A DNA stretch of 64,000 bases from CATOSP01 sp965216155 (GTDB taxonomy: Bacteria > Chloroflexota > Dehalococcoidia > Lucifugimonadales > UBA3495), in the NCBI GenBank assembly GCA_965216155.1, contig CBDCFD010000005.1, forward strand, positions 124,001 through 188,000, written 5' to 3'. Numbering within the stretch: position 1 is the first letter of the stretch; each line of letters starts with the position of its first letter. Below the pieces are notes generated by a model. The model saw nothing but the letters and a program-made list of their open reading frames with translations, had not been told where the DNA came from and did no database searches. Position numbers and translations under genes: made by a program. Positions 48,632 to 57,658 of this stretch are shown here, one piece after another.

Positions 48632-48745
48632 CGTTGCATCAAATCTATGAATTTTGCAGGACTTATGACATGAGCTCCTGCATTACGATATGAGCGTGAG
48701 ATTTCTAAATGGGACGATTGCAACGTCTCTGATGTACCCAGGCAA

Positions 48746-49974
48746 TTAACTCCGGCGACCCAGCAGCCGTGACAACTCCGGCATCGCCGGATGATTTGCA
48801 GACACGGCCGACGGCATGTTTTCATACCATTCCAAAAGTTCTGACTGGGGAAACTGCTGCGGCCATTCCAAATTGACCCGGATATGATTGCCATCAAACA
48901 CCACCGCGCGCAAGTTAAACAGTCCAATCAAGTCTCGTAACTGCGCCCGGTCCGGGTATTTCAGGCTTTGGTAGTGTGCCAAGGTACGCGCGAGGAAGTC
49001 ACTCGGGTCTACGGAAGGGCTGTCCAGCAGAGTCTCCAGAATTTGCAACTGCCGTTCCGCCAGGACTCGCCGCCTTGGGCTACGGAGTTGCCCGAACAAA
49101 GACCGCGCGCATTCCCGGAACAGGACCCGTTTATGGTTGACCAGAATTTCCCCTGCAACAGCGTTGCATCGCTCGGTCACCGCCGACAGCGCAAACCGGA
49201 GGAAAGGCGTGAGGTCGTGTCCACACTGGCGGGACTCGAACAGGGCGCCCAGGTACTCCTCTTTGTGGTTGTAGTAGTAATTGGACAGGCTGACCATGAC
49301 CCGGTCGTTGACGCTGGCCTTCCTTAGCATAAAGGCTTCCACGGCCCGGCGGTACGGCCATTGCCGTGGCCAAAGGGGTGCATTGCACCGATATGGTAAT
49401 GGATGGCCATGGCCTGAATAATACCGTCGTGCTCCCGGAACTCCCCTCCGATGGCGTTGCAGAGGGCATCAAAAGCATCCCGGCAACCGTCTCCACCCTC
49501 CGCGCCCCGGCAACGTGGCGACCCGAAGGTGACATTGTGACCGTGCCCCCGGAGCGCTCCGGGCCCGCAGTGGTCGTCTTCACAACCGGTAACGATGCGC
49601 CGGTGGACTTCCAGCACGAACTTACGATTGACGGGACGGTCCGAAGGCTGGGAACCTATCCATTTGTAGGTCGCTTCGGCAGCCCGTAACTGCCGCTGTG
49701 AGTAGGTCAAATCGGTACGGTTCTCAGCGTCGGGAGCCAAGGCTTCGTTCTCTTCTTGAGGGGTGAACTCGGCCCCTTCAATGCGGGAAGTGCCGGCGGT
49801 CTCCAGCCGCAGTTGCTCTTGGTGCACCGTTTCAATCCACTGGGGCAGATAGGGAAGTTGGCGCAGCACTCCCGCCGCGGTTTTAGCTTCTACCAACTGT
49901 TCCAGGATGGCAGCTTTATCGTAGTGGATCCACCGTTGGGGGGGCGCATAACGGCTGATGTTTGCCGTGGTCAT
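48746..49974 (-). pseudogene. Fic-family AMP transferase, frameshifted at the active site
   Basis: The N-terminal frame (49974 down to 49324) has the inhibitory motif in GTSRIEGAEFT ([S/T]xxxE[G/N], class II Fic) and reaches the catalytic HPFGHGNGRTA (HPFx[D/E/H]GN[G/K]R). There it shifts: the other frame continues RAVEAFMLRKASVNDRVMVS and runs to 48746 with the winged-helix C-terminus (RQLQILETLLDSPSVDPSDF). A single base missing at about 49344-49349, in GCC-CGG-GCC context, explains it. Rejoined, the protein is about 408 residues. Fic enzymes AMPylate or otherwise modify hydroxyl side chains. His in place of Asp/Glu after HPFG is unusual. Confidence 0.75.
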
Positions 49975-50106
49975 TTCCGGCCCATTTCCAATTCATTTCG
50001 CGGTTTCGTACTTGGATTATAGTATTTAGCAACAATCGTTTCCTGTCCATTTCGAGAGTATGTCTGGAAAGCAGAAGGGGAGTGACCAGAGATCCCGTGC
50101 CGCGGC

Positions 50107-50910
50107 TTACCGGCCCTGGAACCAGGGGCGGCGCTTTTCTGCGAAGGCGCGGATACCGTCTTGAAAGTCTCCGGTTAGACCGATTCCCTGCATGGCGGTG
50201 GTTTCGGCGTCCAGTTGTTCTTCCAGGCTGGACTCCCACGCGCGGTCGAAGAGGGCCTTGACCCGTCCGTAGGCCACAGTGGGACCCTGGGCCAACCTCA
50301 TGGCGGTCTCCAGTACGTGTCTGTCCAGGTCACCGGAAGGGCAGACCTGGCTGACCAGCCCGATTTCCAGAGCCCCGTCGGCGCTGAGGGGCTGGCTGGC
50401 CAAATAAAGCTCCATTGCCTTTCCGGCGCCGATCAACCGGGGCAACATGTAGGTAGAGCCGCCGTCGGCAGTTGCCCCGATGTTGGCGTAGGCCATCAGG
50501 AACCGCGCGGTGCTGGATGCGATGCGCAGGTCGCAGGCCAGCATCAGGCTGAACCCTCCCCCCGCCGCCACTCCGTCGATGCCGGCGATTACCGGCTTTT
50601 GCAGTCGGCGAATCTCCAGTACGACGTCACGGTGCAGCGCCCCGGCCAGGTTGTTGAGGTGTTGGGAGATTTCTTCCGGGCCCCCATTTTCCAAGTGGTC
50701 CACGAAGTCCTTAACGTCTGCGCCGGAGCAGAAAGATCCCCCGGCCCCGCTGAGGACGACCGCGCGGATATTCGGCCCGCGGCAGGACCGTAGGGCCTCG
50801 CCCAACTGGTCTACCATTTCGGGAGACAGGGCGTTGCGCGCCTCGGGACGGTTGAGCGTAACCTTGGCTACGCTGCCCTGGATGGTGAACTCTATTCGGT
50901 TGGACGCCAT
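50107..50910 (-). CDS. Enoyl-CoA hydratase/isomerase family protein
   Basis: A 267-residue crotonase-fold protein. The oxyanion-hole motif SGAGGSFCSGADVKDF and IAGIDGVAAGGGFSLMLACD (AGGGF) is present, as is GATADGGSTYMLPRLIG. It has Asp in place of the second catalytic Glu of true hydratases, in the ADGGSTY region, so isomerase or thioesterase roles are possible. The gene is the last of a minus-strand series including two PaREP1-like genes and the tldD/tldE pair. Its first 22 codons recur in the chimeric ORF at 51377-51592. Confidence 0.88.
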   Translation of the reverse strand: MASNRIEFTIQGSVAKVTLNRPEARNALSPEMVDQLGEALRSCRGPNIRAVVLSGAGGSFCSGADVKDFVDHLENGGPEEISQHLNNLAGALHRDVVLEIRRLQKPVIAGIDGVAAGGGFSLMLACDLRIASSTARFLMAYANIGATADGGSTYMLPRLIGAGKAMELYLASQPLSADGALEIGLVSQVCPSGDLDRHVLETAMRLAQGPTVAYGRVKALFDRAWESSLEEQLDAETTAMQGIGLTGDFQDGIRAFAEKRRPWFQGR

Positions 50911-50963
50911 TCTGCACCTCGATTGTTGGGGGATTGTTCGGCGGTTTGACTGTCCTGGCCGGC

Positions 50964-51320
50964 CTACTCCAGCAATGGCTCCAGCTTTTCCAGCAATTGT
51001 CGCACGTCGCGCAGCCCCGCCTCAATCATATTCGCGCTTTGCAGGTCTTCATAGAAGTTGACGTGCAAGCTGTTGGCGGTGTGGTAGAGGCTGAACAATT
51101 GGGAGTCCCCGGTTTCCGCCACCAGCGAGTCAATGACCCCGCTCAAGGATGGGTGTCTATTGTGCCGCCAACCCCTTTGTTCTGCGATTGCCTTAATCAT
51201 CTGCGCCGCCGCCCCCCAACCCTTTTCCGAGGCTTGCCGCAGGTCACCATCGGCCAATTCCTCGAAGGCTTTGACGATGAGCTGTTTGCTTGCTTGGGCG
51301 TATACGATGTCCCTGTTCAT
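50964..51320 (-). CDS. PaREP1/HEPN-like small helical protein
   Basis: A 118-residue helical protein: QLIVKAFEELADGDLRQASE, then KGWGAAAQMIKAIAEQRGWR and RHPSLSGVIDSLVAETGDSQ. The Arg-Gly-Trp-x4-His pattern (RGWRHNRH) gives the Rx6H spacing of HEPN nucleases. The C-terminus (NSLHVNFYEDLQS to LLEKLEPLLE) recurs in the chimera at 51377. It starts 54 bases before the enoyl-CoA hydratase gene and is translated in the same direction. Confidence 0.7.
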   Translation of the reverse strand: MNRDIVYAQASKQLIVKAFEELADGDLRQASEKGWGAAAQMIKAIAEQRGWRHNRHPSLSGVIDSLVAETGDSQLFSLYHTANSLHVNFYEDLQSANMIEAGLRDVRQLLEKLEPLLE

Positions 51321-51376
51321 ATTTTATCCTTACCGCTCCGAAGGTACGCGGCTGGGGACATTAAGCCCCAGTCGTC

Positions 51377-51592
51377 CTATTCCAGCAACGGCTCCAGCTT
51401 TTCCAGCAGCAGTTGGACGTCCTGGAAACCCGCTTCGACGACTTCGGGAGGGTCCCAATTCTCATAGAAATTGCTATGGAGGCTGTTGGCCACATGAAAT
51501 AGGGTGATTAACTGAGTGCAGCCCTTCGGGCGGTTCAAGGTGACCTTGGCCACGCTGCCCTGGTTAGTGAACTCGATTCTATCTGATGGCAT
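51377..51592 (-). CDS. Chimeric ORF: start of an enoyl-CoA hydratase fused to the end of a PaREP1-like gene
   Basis: This 71-residue product begins MPSDRIEFTNQGSVAKVTLN, matching the first 22 residues of the enoyl-CoA hydratase at 50107-50910 at 19 positions. From about residue 26 it continues TLFHVANSLHSNFYENW then LLLEKLEPLLE, matching the last 45 residues of the PaREP1-like gene at 50964-51320. The leader also copies the hydratase ribosome site (GAGGTGCAGG). It is in frame with no stop, so a deletion has joined two duplicated genes. It is probably non-functional, though it could be made as a fragment. Confidence 0.8.
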   Translation of the reverse strand: MPSDRIEFTNQGSVAKVTLNRPKGCTQLITLFHVANSLHSNFYENWDPPEVVEAGFQDVQLLLEKLEPLLE

Positions 51593-51617
51593 CCTGCACC
51601 TCGTCGGTCTGCCGGGG

Positions 51618-53180
51618 CTACTCGCCGATCTCTTCCAGGTGGAAATCGGACACGGCCACCTCCGGGGCCCAGGTTACCTGGTCGGAAGACCAGCGGACTG
51701 TGCCCCGTTGATGGCCTGTAATGCCCAGGATGTTGTTGATGACCCGGAGCACGTTGTCATTCATTCGCAGGGTGTTGGCCCTGATGGGCGCGGCCAGTCT
51801 ACCGTCTTTGATTAGGTATGAGTCTCCGACGACGGTGCCGCTGAAGTCGCCCGCCGTGATCCCGTTGACGGGGTAGGTGTACCAGATCCGTCCTATGTAA
51901 ACGCCGTCTCCCACCCGGCGGAGGAGTTCATCCGTGGAGAGGTCTTCCTGTCCCTGGACCACCAGGTTGGTGGGTACGACCGAAGGGGTAGAGGCGAAAT
52001 CGCGGCCTCCGCCGTTGCCGGGCCGAAACCCGTTTCTTGGGGCGATGGCTCCCGAGATTGTGCGGGGGTCAACCCCCAGCTTTCGCCGTGCTTCAGAGTC
52101 GTTCAGGATTCGCTGATAATTGTAGTGGTCCGACATTAGGCCCGAAAGGACCCCGTTGGTTATCAGGTTGGTCCGGCCCGTTGGCAGTCCCTCGTCGGTG
52201 ATTCTCTTCGAGCCCGCCAGATTCGCCGCCGCGCCGTCGTCGGAGATGGACAGTTGCGTCGAGGCTACCTGCTGGTCGAGTTTGCCCATGAAGGGCGAAG
52301 CGCCAGCCCAAAACATGTCGAGGGAAAAACCTGGCAGCAAGATCCATTCCAGAATTTCCGCGAGCGGCTGCGGGCCGAGGACTACGCGGTAATCACCGGT
52401 GGGTATACGCACGCCGTCGATGGAGGCAATTGCGTTCCGGGCCGCCTCCGCCGCCGATTCCCCGCTAAACTCCGCGAGGCCCCGGCTGACCGACCAGCCG
52501 CTGCCCTTGGCGGCTTGCGACTCGACCATCGCCGTTGCGAAGGACATCACCAGCGTCGATTCGTCGGTCTGTACTCTCGGCATGTGGGTGGACGCGACGG
52601 CCATCCTCTCTTGCAGGTAGACGAGGTCGCCGCCGAGGATTAGGCCAAGCTCGGCTATGCGCTCGGGGGACTCGGCCAGGCTGAGCACATTTTCCGATGC
52701 CTCGAAGGTCTCAAGGCCGCGCTCTAGCATGTTCCAGCCCGTTTCAACCAGCCGGGAGTTGCCAAGCCGCATTACGGCAGGGTCGTGGAACCGGACGTCT
52801 GGGCCGGTGGTTACGCGGGTCGAAGGCGGGCTGTCTTCCGGCCGGGGCAGTGAAACGAAGTCCAGGTCACGGACGGCTCCGGACCGGGCTTTCGCCAGCG
52901 CGGCCTGGACTCCGGTCAAGGTCAAATCCACCGGTTCGTTGCCGAAACCCACCTTGGTCCCTTCGGGGGTCCTGAATGCAACCCGCAGGCCGATTCCATA
53001 GGACTCTACCGACTTTGGCTCTTCCACGCCGTTACTGGGGATGTTGGAAGTGTAGTTGAGGCGGACCGTAAGGTTTGTGTTGGACGAGGCGAACACCTCT
53101 ACCTCCGCCACGTCCGGTTGGGCGGAGACGTAGGCCAGGGCCTCGCGGGTGGCGGTGCGTAGTTTGTTCAGGGGTATCAT
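51618..53180 (-). CDS. pmbA: TldD/PmbA family protein, non-metal partner (TldE/PmbA-like)
   Basis: A 520-residue protein of the TldD/PmbA family without the HExxxH zinc motif; the matching site has LEWILLPGFSLDMFWAGASP. The N-terminal alpha/beta domain includes ALAYVSAQPDVAEVEVFASS and the C-terminal block has PRNGFRPGNGGGRDFASTPS. In Escherichia coli TldD and TldE (PmbA) form a heterodimeric zinc protease that trims microcin B17 precursor and the CcdA antitoxin; the metal site lies in TldD. It starts 5 bases after the stop of the PaREP1-like gene at 53186-53575. The exact partner is inferred from order. Confidence 0.85.
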   Translation of the reverse strand: MIPLNKLRTATREALAYVSAQPDVAEVEVFASSNTNLTVRLNYTSNIPSNGVEEPKSVESYGIGLRVAFRTPEGTKVGFGNEPVDLTLTGVQAALAKARSGAVRDLDFVSLPRPEDSPPSTRVTTGPDVRFHDPAVMRLGNSRLVETGWNMLERGLETFEASENVLSLAESPERIAELGLILGGDLVYLQERMAVASTHMPRVQTDESTLVMSFATAMVESQAAKGSGWSVSRGLAEFSGESAAEAARNAIASIDGVRIPTGDYRVVLGPQPLAEILEWILLPGFSLDMFWAGASPFMGKLDQQVASTQLSISDDGAAANLAGSKRITDEGLPTGRTNLITNGVLSGLMSDHYNYQRILNDSEARRKLGVDPRTISGAIAPRNGFRPGNGGGRDFASTPSVVPTNLVVQGQEDLSTDELLRRVGDGVYIGRIWYTYPVNGITAGDFSGTVVGDSYLIKDGRLAAPIRANTLRMNDNVLRVINNILGITGHQRGTVRWSSDQVTWAPEVAVSDFHLEEIGE

Positions 53181-53185
53181 GTCGG

Positions 53186-53575
53186 CTACGTCTCTGGTGT
53201 GACTGGACCCGGGGCATACTGCCCCAACATTGGTTCCAGCTTGTCCAGAAATAGACCAACGTCGTGCAGGGCTAGCTCTACCAACTCCGGGGGCAACCAG
53301 TTCTCGTAGAAGTTTGTATGCAGGTTTCCAGCGACTTGGAATAGATTGGCTACCTGGGTATCGCCGGTCTCTTGGACCAGCGTCCTCACGATTCCGTAAA
53401 ATAGACGGTGACTATTGTGTGACCAGCCCCTGCGTTCTGCCACGGCCTTGAGCATTTGCGCGGCCGCTCCCCAACCCTTCTCCGAGGCTTGCACCACGTC
53501 TCCCTGTGCCAGTTCCTGAAACGCTTTGGTCAAGAACTCTCTGCTGGCAATGGCGTATCCATCGCGTTGATTCAT
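53186..53575 (-). CDS. PaREP1/HEPN-like small helical protein between tldD and tldE
   Basis: A 129-residue helical protein: EFLTKAFQELAQGDVVQASE followed by KGWGAAAQMLKAVAERRGWS and HRLFYGIVRTLVQETGDTQV. It carries RGWSHNSH, an Arg-x6-His spacing. The gap to tldD upstream is 12 bases and to the TldE-type gene downstream 5 bases, so it is an internal member of the operon. The copy differs from 50964 mainly in its tail (GQYAPGPVTPET). Confidence 0.72.
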   Translation of the reverse strand: MNQRDGYAIASREFLTKAFQELAQGDVVQASEKGWGAAAQMLKAVAERRGWSHNSHRLFYGIVRTLVQETGDTQVANLFQVAGNLHTNFYENWLPPELVELALHDVGLFLDKLEPMLGQYAPGPVTPET

Positions 53576-53587
53576 TACTCCTCCCTT

Positions 53588-55156
53588 TTAGCCTGACCCC
53601 GTTAGGCGGGCGATCCCTCTCATGGTCGGCCCCCCGTTGCTCATACGCTTGGCCTGCATGGGCTGGCCCTTGCCGCAGTTGGGGATGGGGTTGACCCGCA
53701 GATCATTGCCCACCGCGTCGATGGAAGTGAAGTATTTGCGGGAGTCGGACGTAATCCCACCGTCGCGGTAGAGCCGCCCCAACTGGCCGTTCTCGACCTC
53801 GTAGATCCTGACCGCAGTGATGCGGAAATTTTCACGGGCCTCGGAGATGGATGGGGTGCGGTGACCCGCGATGTAGTAACCTGAGTCCACATCGGCGATT
53901 ATGTCCGCCGGATCGCTCTCGCCAGGCGCGAAGATGGTGTTGGTCATGCGGACCAGCGGGACCAGGTGGGCATCGGTAGCGCGGGCGGAGCCGTTGGGGG
54001 CCACTCCCATGATGGATGCGGTCTGGCGGTTGTTCAGGAACTCTTCCAGTACCCCATTGCGGATTATGTATGCTCGATGGGGAGGCGTTCCCTCGTGGTC
54101 GTACCGGAACGAACCATAGCCTTCCATCAAAGGGTCGGAAAAGGCGCTGACCAGGGGCGAGGCGATCTGCCGGCCGACCTGATTGTCCTCAAGGGTGTTG
54201 AGGAACCAGGAGCGGCCGGCGTAGGCGGTCTCGTACTTCAGCGCGCGGTCCAACTCGGAGGGGTGGCCCACCACCTCATGCACCAGCAGGGTGTTGAAGT
54301 GAGGGTCGGTGACCACCACCACATCTTTGTCCGGTGGTCTTAATGGGGGCGCGGCCGCTACTTCAACGGCGTTTGCTCCCAATTCAGTGCAGAAGTCGAC
54401 GAAGTTGGGCAGTATGATGGGACCGTTGTTGTAGCCCTCGGTCAGGATCTCCCAACCGCGCTGATGGCCGGTGAAATCGTACAGTTCGTACCCGCCCGCG
54501 TCTCCATCGCAGATGACGATTACGAACCCCTCGGTCTGGGCAAAGGACTGGTCGATGTCCGCCCCATCCGAGCTTAAATATAGCTCGCGGAGCAGGTATG
54601 TCACGGCGGAAGCGGCGGAATAGCCGATGCTGCCGCCCTGGCTGTGGGCCGCTTTGCAACCGTCCACGGCCATAGCGACCACGTCCTGAAGGGGGACTTC
54701 CCTGGGGTCGACTGTGAAGACGGGCGGCACGGTGTCCTGAGCGAGAGCCACAGGGGCTAACTCGGAAGACGAAAGACTATCTCCAAGCCTTGCAAACCTG
54801 CCCCGTGCCAAATTTTTTAGCCTGGCGCTGGTCCTTGCCCGCTGATGGGCCTGCCGGATACCCTCCCACACCACATCCTCGATGGTGGCGGCGTCCGTCG
54901 CGCCGAGGATACGGCCGTAGTATCCCGACGCGCTGGCCCTGGTCCCTGCGATTACCCGGACCCCGAAGTCGAACGAATAGTCTTCGGAGCTAGCCTTCTC
55001 GTTGCCGTTTTCCGCCACCGCGCCCTTCTCTTCCTTTACCTGAATGCGAAGGTCGCAGTACTTCAGCCCCGGCAGCCGCCTGGCCTGCTCAGTTACCAGC
55101 ACGCCCAGGTTGGTCCGCATACGGTCGAGGATGCTTACAGTGATGGGTGATGGCAT
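53588..55156 (-). CDS. tldD: TldD zinc metalloprotease subunit
   Basis: A 522-residue TldD. The zinc-binding motif HEVVGH, within LLVHEVVGHPSELDRAL near residue 290, is intact; other blocks are DYSFDFGVRVIAGTRASASG (N-terminal domain) and the C-terminal GVAPNGSARATDAHLVPLVR with FRITAVRIYEVENGQLG. It forms a barrel with the TldE partner and cuts unfolded or small peptides entering the cavity. It is the first gene of the operon tldD, PaREP1-like, tldE, chimera, PaREP1-like, enoyl-CoA hydratase. Confidence 0.92.
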   Translation of the reverse strand: MPSPITVSILDRMRTNLGVLVTEQARRLPGLKYCDLRIQVKEEKGAVAENGNEKASSEDYSFDFGVRVIAGTRASASGYYGRILGATDAATIEDVVWEGIRQAHQRARTSARLKNLARGRFARLGDSLSSSELAPVALAQDTVPPVFTVDPREVPLQDVVAMAVDGCKAAHSQGGSIGYSAASAVTYLLRELYLSSDGADIDQSFAQTEGFVIVICDGDAGGYELYDFTGHQRGWEILTEGYNNGPIILPNFVDFCTELGANAVEVAAAPPLRPPDKDVVVVTDPHFNTLLVHEVVGHPSELDRALKYETAYAGRSWFLNTLEDNQVGRQIASPLVSAFSDPLMEGYGSFRYDHEGTPPHRAYIIRNGVLEEFLNNRQTASIMGVAPNGSARATDAHLVPLVRMTNTIFAPGESDPADIIADVDSGYYIAGHRTPSISEARENFRITAVRIYEVENGQLGRLYRDGGITSDSRKYFTSIDAVGNDLRVNPIPNCGKGQPMQAKRMSNGGPTMRGIARLTGSG

Positions 55157-55263
55157 GGCAGTCCACTTATCCTGCTATCAAATTCTCAACTTTATTGGTC
55201 CATTTCCTGGCAGGGACAGATTTTAACGCCGCCCCTGCGGTATGTCCGGAGTGCGGTTTACGT

Positions 55264-55581
55264 CTATATCGACAAGTCCAAGGCAAACCGCAGCGCCTCC
55301 TCAATCGCTTTCATCTTCTCCTGGCTCAACCGGGTGATTCTCTGCTCGATATGGCGCTTATCTATAGTGAGTACCGCGTCAAGGTTGGCCGCACATGGCG
55401 CCGGCAGGCCGTCCTCCGGTCCTAACAGCACTTCGACAAGCAACCCGCGGACTCGAGTAGTACAGGCGATGACGGTGACGTTTGTGAGGAACACATAGGC
55501 CGCCTCTCTGGTTAACAGGACTACGGGCCGAAGTCCCCAGGGGTCGGGAAGGTCGGCCCACCATACTTCGCCGCGCCTCAC
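55264..55581 (-). CDS. mazF: MazF/PemK-type mRNA-cleaving toxin
   Basis: A 105-residue toxin: the start RRGEVWWADLPDPWGLRPVV carries the GxVWWxDxxP motif, later RPVVLLTREAAYVFLTNVTV and CTTRVRGLLVEVLL, then CAANLDAVLTIDKRHIEQRI. These are the conserved active-site Arg and Thr positions of MazF, which cleaves mRNA at short sequences. The start overlaps the stop of the antitoxin gene by four bases (TGAGG context). It lies 108 bases before the tldD gene, on the same strand. Confidence 0.88.
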   Translation of the reverse strand: MRRGEVWWADLPDPWGLRPVVLLTREAAYVFLTNVTVIACTTRVRGLLVEVLLGPEDGLPAPCAANLDAVLTIDKRHIEQRITRLSQEKMKAIEEALRFALDLSI

Positions 55582-55823
55582 TCGTCAGTCTCCGCATCCC
55601 AGGGTGGCACGTCCACAGCCATTGACATCGCCGCCTGGAGCCAGCCTTCCAGGTCGTCCTCCTCTCCCGGACGGTCGAAGAATGCCCACGCTTTTTCTTG
55701 AAAACGGATGTAATATTCCACGGCCTGCCGGACAAAATCGTCGAGAGTCATCCCACGGCGCAGGTGGGACTTCTCCAACTTCGACAGGACATCCTCCGGC
55801 AGCGTTATGGTCACTGTTCCCAT
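55578..55823 (-). CDS. MazE-like / ribbon-helix-helix antitoxin
   Basis: An 81-residue protein with an N-terminal ribbon-helix-helix-like start (GTVTITLPEDVLSKLEKSHL then RGMTLDDFVRQAVEYYI) that should bind its own operator, and an acidic C-terminal tail (EEDDLEGWLQAAMSMAVDVP, PPWDAETDE) that would cover the toxin. Four-base overlap with the MazF gene downstream is typical of a co-translated antitoxin-toxin pair. Its start is 38 bases before the end of ilvD. Confidence 0.8.
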   Translation of the reverse strand: MGTVTITLPEDVLSKLEKSHLRRGMTLDDFVRQAVEYYIRFQEKAWAFFDRPGEEDDLEGWLQAAMSMAVDVPPWDAETDE

Positions 55824-55860
55824 TTCTGCTCCTCACTGTATGGCTATGGACTCCCGCTCG

Positions 55861-57549
55861 CTAACCCGTCACCGCGCCCTCGGACGCCGACGACACCAGC
55901 TTGGCGTACTTGGCCAGGACTCCGGTGGTGTAGTTGGGAGGGATGGGCTTGAAGTTGGCTCGCCGGTCGGTGAATTGTTCCTCGGTGAGCTGAACGTCCA
56001 GGCGGCGCTGGGGGATGTCCAGCGTGATGATGTCGCCTTCTTGGAGCAGTCCGATGGGGCCGCCTACCGCGGCTTCGGGCGTCACGTGGCCGACCATCGG
56101 CCCGTGGGTCGCGCCGGAGAAGCGTCCGTCGGTCATCAGCGCCACGTCGTCGCCCAACCCCTGGCCCACCAACGCGCCGGTTACCGCCAGCATCTCCTGC
56201 ATTCCGGGGCCGCCCTTGGGACCCTCGTAGCGAATGACCAGGATGTCGCCGGGCTTAATCTCGCGGCGCTGAATGGCCTGGAATGCGGCCTGTTCCTGGT
56301 CGAACACCCGGGCCGGGCCCTGGTAGACCTTCTCCTGGTGACCGGCGACTTTGATTACCGCTCCATCGGGGGCCAGGTTGCCGTAGAGGATGGCCAGGCC
56401 GCCGGTAGGGCTGCGCGGCTGGTCCGTGGGAACTACTACCGGCTGGTCCTCCACCGTGTTCATGGCGTCGACGTTTTCCTGCAGGGTCTTGCCGGTGATG
56501 GTCATCGCATCGCCGTGAAGCAGGCCCGCCCTGAGCAGCCTTTTCACAATGAGCGACACGCCGCCGTAACGGTCCAGGTCTGCCATGACGTACCTGCCCG
56601 CGGGCCTCATGTCGGCGATGTAAGGCGTGCTCCGGCTGATGCGGTCGAAGTCGCTCAGGCCCAACTCAACCTGGGCCTCGTGAGAGATGGCCATGAGGTG
56701 CAGCACCGCGTTGGTAGACCCGCCCATTGCGACCACCGCGGTGATGGCGTTCTCAAACGCCTGGCGGGTCAGAATGTCCCTGGGGCGGACGTCTTCTTCG
56801 AGGAGGCGCATGAGGGTCCGGCCCGCTTGCCGGGTGTGCTCGGCCTTGCGGGGGTCTATCGCCGGGATGGAAGCGTCGCCGGGCAGGGACATTCCCATGA
56901 CCTCGATGGCGGTGGACATGGTGTTGGCGGTGAAGAGACCGGCGCAGGAACCCTCGCCGGGGCAGGCGACACATTCCAGGGCGTGAAGCTCGTCAAGGGT
57001 CATGTTGCCGCTGGCGTATGCGCCCACAGCCTCAAAGACGTCCTGGATGTTGACGTCGTTGCCGTTGTAGTTGCCCGGCATGATGGTGCCGCCGTATACG
57101 AACAGGGCGGGTATGTTCAGGCGCGCAATGGCCATCATGCAGCCTGGCATATTTTTGTCGCAGCCGGCGACGGTTATGAGGGCGTCCATGCGTTCACCGA
57201 AGGCGACGACCTCGATGGAATCGGCAATGACCTCGCGGCTCACCAGGGAAGCCTTCATCCCTTCCGTTCCCATGGAGATGCCGTCGCTGATCGTGATGGT
57301 GCCGAACTCGAAAGGCGTTCCATCGGCCTGGCGGACGCCTTCTTTGGCTGCCTGGGCCAGCCGGTCCAGGTGCACGTTGCAGGGAGTCACGTCGCTGGCC
57401 AGGTTGGCGATTGCGACGAAGGGTTTGTCTATGTCGTCCTGGGTGAGGCCCATTGCCGTGAGCATGGCTCGGGCGGGGGCGCGGTCGGGCCCCTCGACGA
57501 TCTCCCGGCTGCGGTGTTTCAGGTTCAGGTTGCGGCTGGTGGTGGTCAT
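55861..57549 (-). CDS. ilvD: Dihydroxy-acid dehydratase
   Basis: A 562-residue IlvD/Edd family enzyme that dehydrates 2,3-dihydroxy-isovalerate and -methylvalerate in valine and isoleucine synthesis. The iron-sulphur cysteines are in GCDKNMPGCMMA and CPGEGSCAGLFTANTM, and the FDRISRSTPYIADMRPAGRY block carries a magnesium-side ligand; GGSTNAVLHLMAI is also typical. A third Cys of [2Fe-2S]-type members, near the N-terminus in PCNVHLDRL (residues 57-65), is present, so it may be the oxygen-stable type. Length normal. The start at 57549 follows GGAGGACAC. Confidence 0.94.
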   Translation of the reverse strand: MTTTSRNLNLKHRSREIVEGPDRAPARAMLTAMGLTQDDIDKPFVAIANLASDVTPCNVHLDRLAQAAKEGVRQADGTPFEFGTITISDGISMGTEGMKASLVSREVIADSIEVVAFGERMDALITVAGCDKNMPGCMMAIARLNIPALFVYGGTIMPGNYNGNDVNIQDVFEAVGAYASGNMTLDELHALECVACPGEGSCAGLFTANTMSTAIEVMGMSLPGDASIPAIDPRKAEHTRQAGRTLMRLLEEDVRPRDILTRQAFENAITAVVAMGGSTNAVLHLMAISHEAQVELGLSDFDRISRSTPYIADMRPAGRYVMADLDRYGGVSLIVKRLLRAGLLHGDAMTITGKTLQENVDAMNTVEDQPVVVPTDQPRSPTGGLAILYGNLAPDGAVIKVAGHQEKVYQGPARVFDQEQAAFQAIQRREIKPGDILVIRYEGPKGGPGMQEMLAVTGALVGQGLGDDVALMTDGRFSGATHGPMVGHVTPEAAVGGPIGLLQEGDIITLDIPQRRLDVQLTEEQFTDRRANFKPIPPNYTTGVLAKYAKLVSSASEGAVTG

Positions 57550-57658
57550 GAGTGTCCTCCTATGCTAAAAGACCTGTTTGTACCGATCCGATTACGTGTG
57601 GAATTGAATCTTGACTGTGGCCTGCTGGTGTGGGAGCCGTGATCGGGTCTCTTTGGAA

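Noticed and set aside
55807..57642. Plus-strand open frame of 611 codons opposite ilvD
   Set aside because: Mirror frame of a strongly conserved gene; no domain or start signal of its own.
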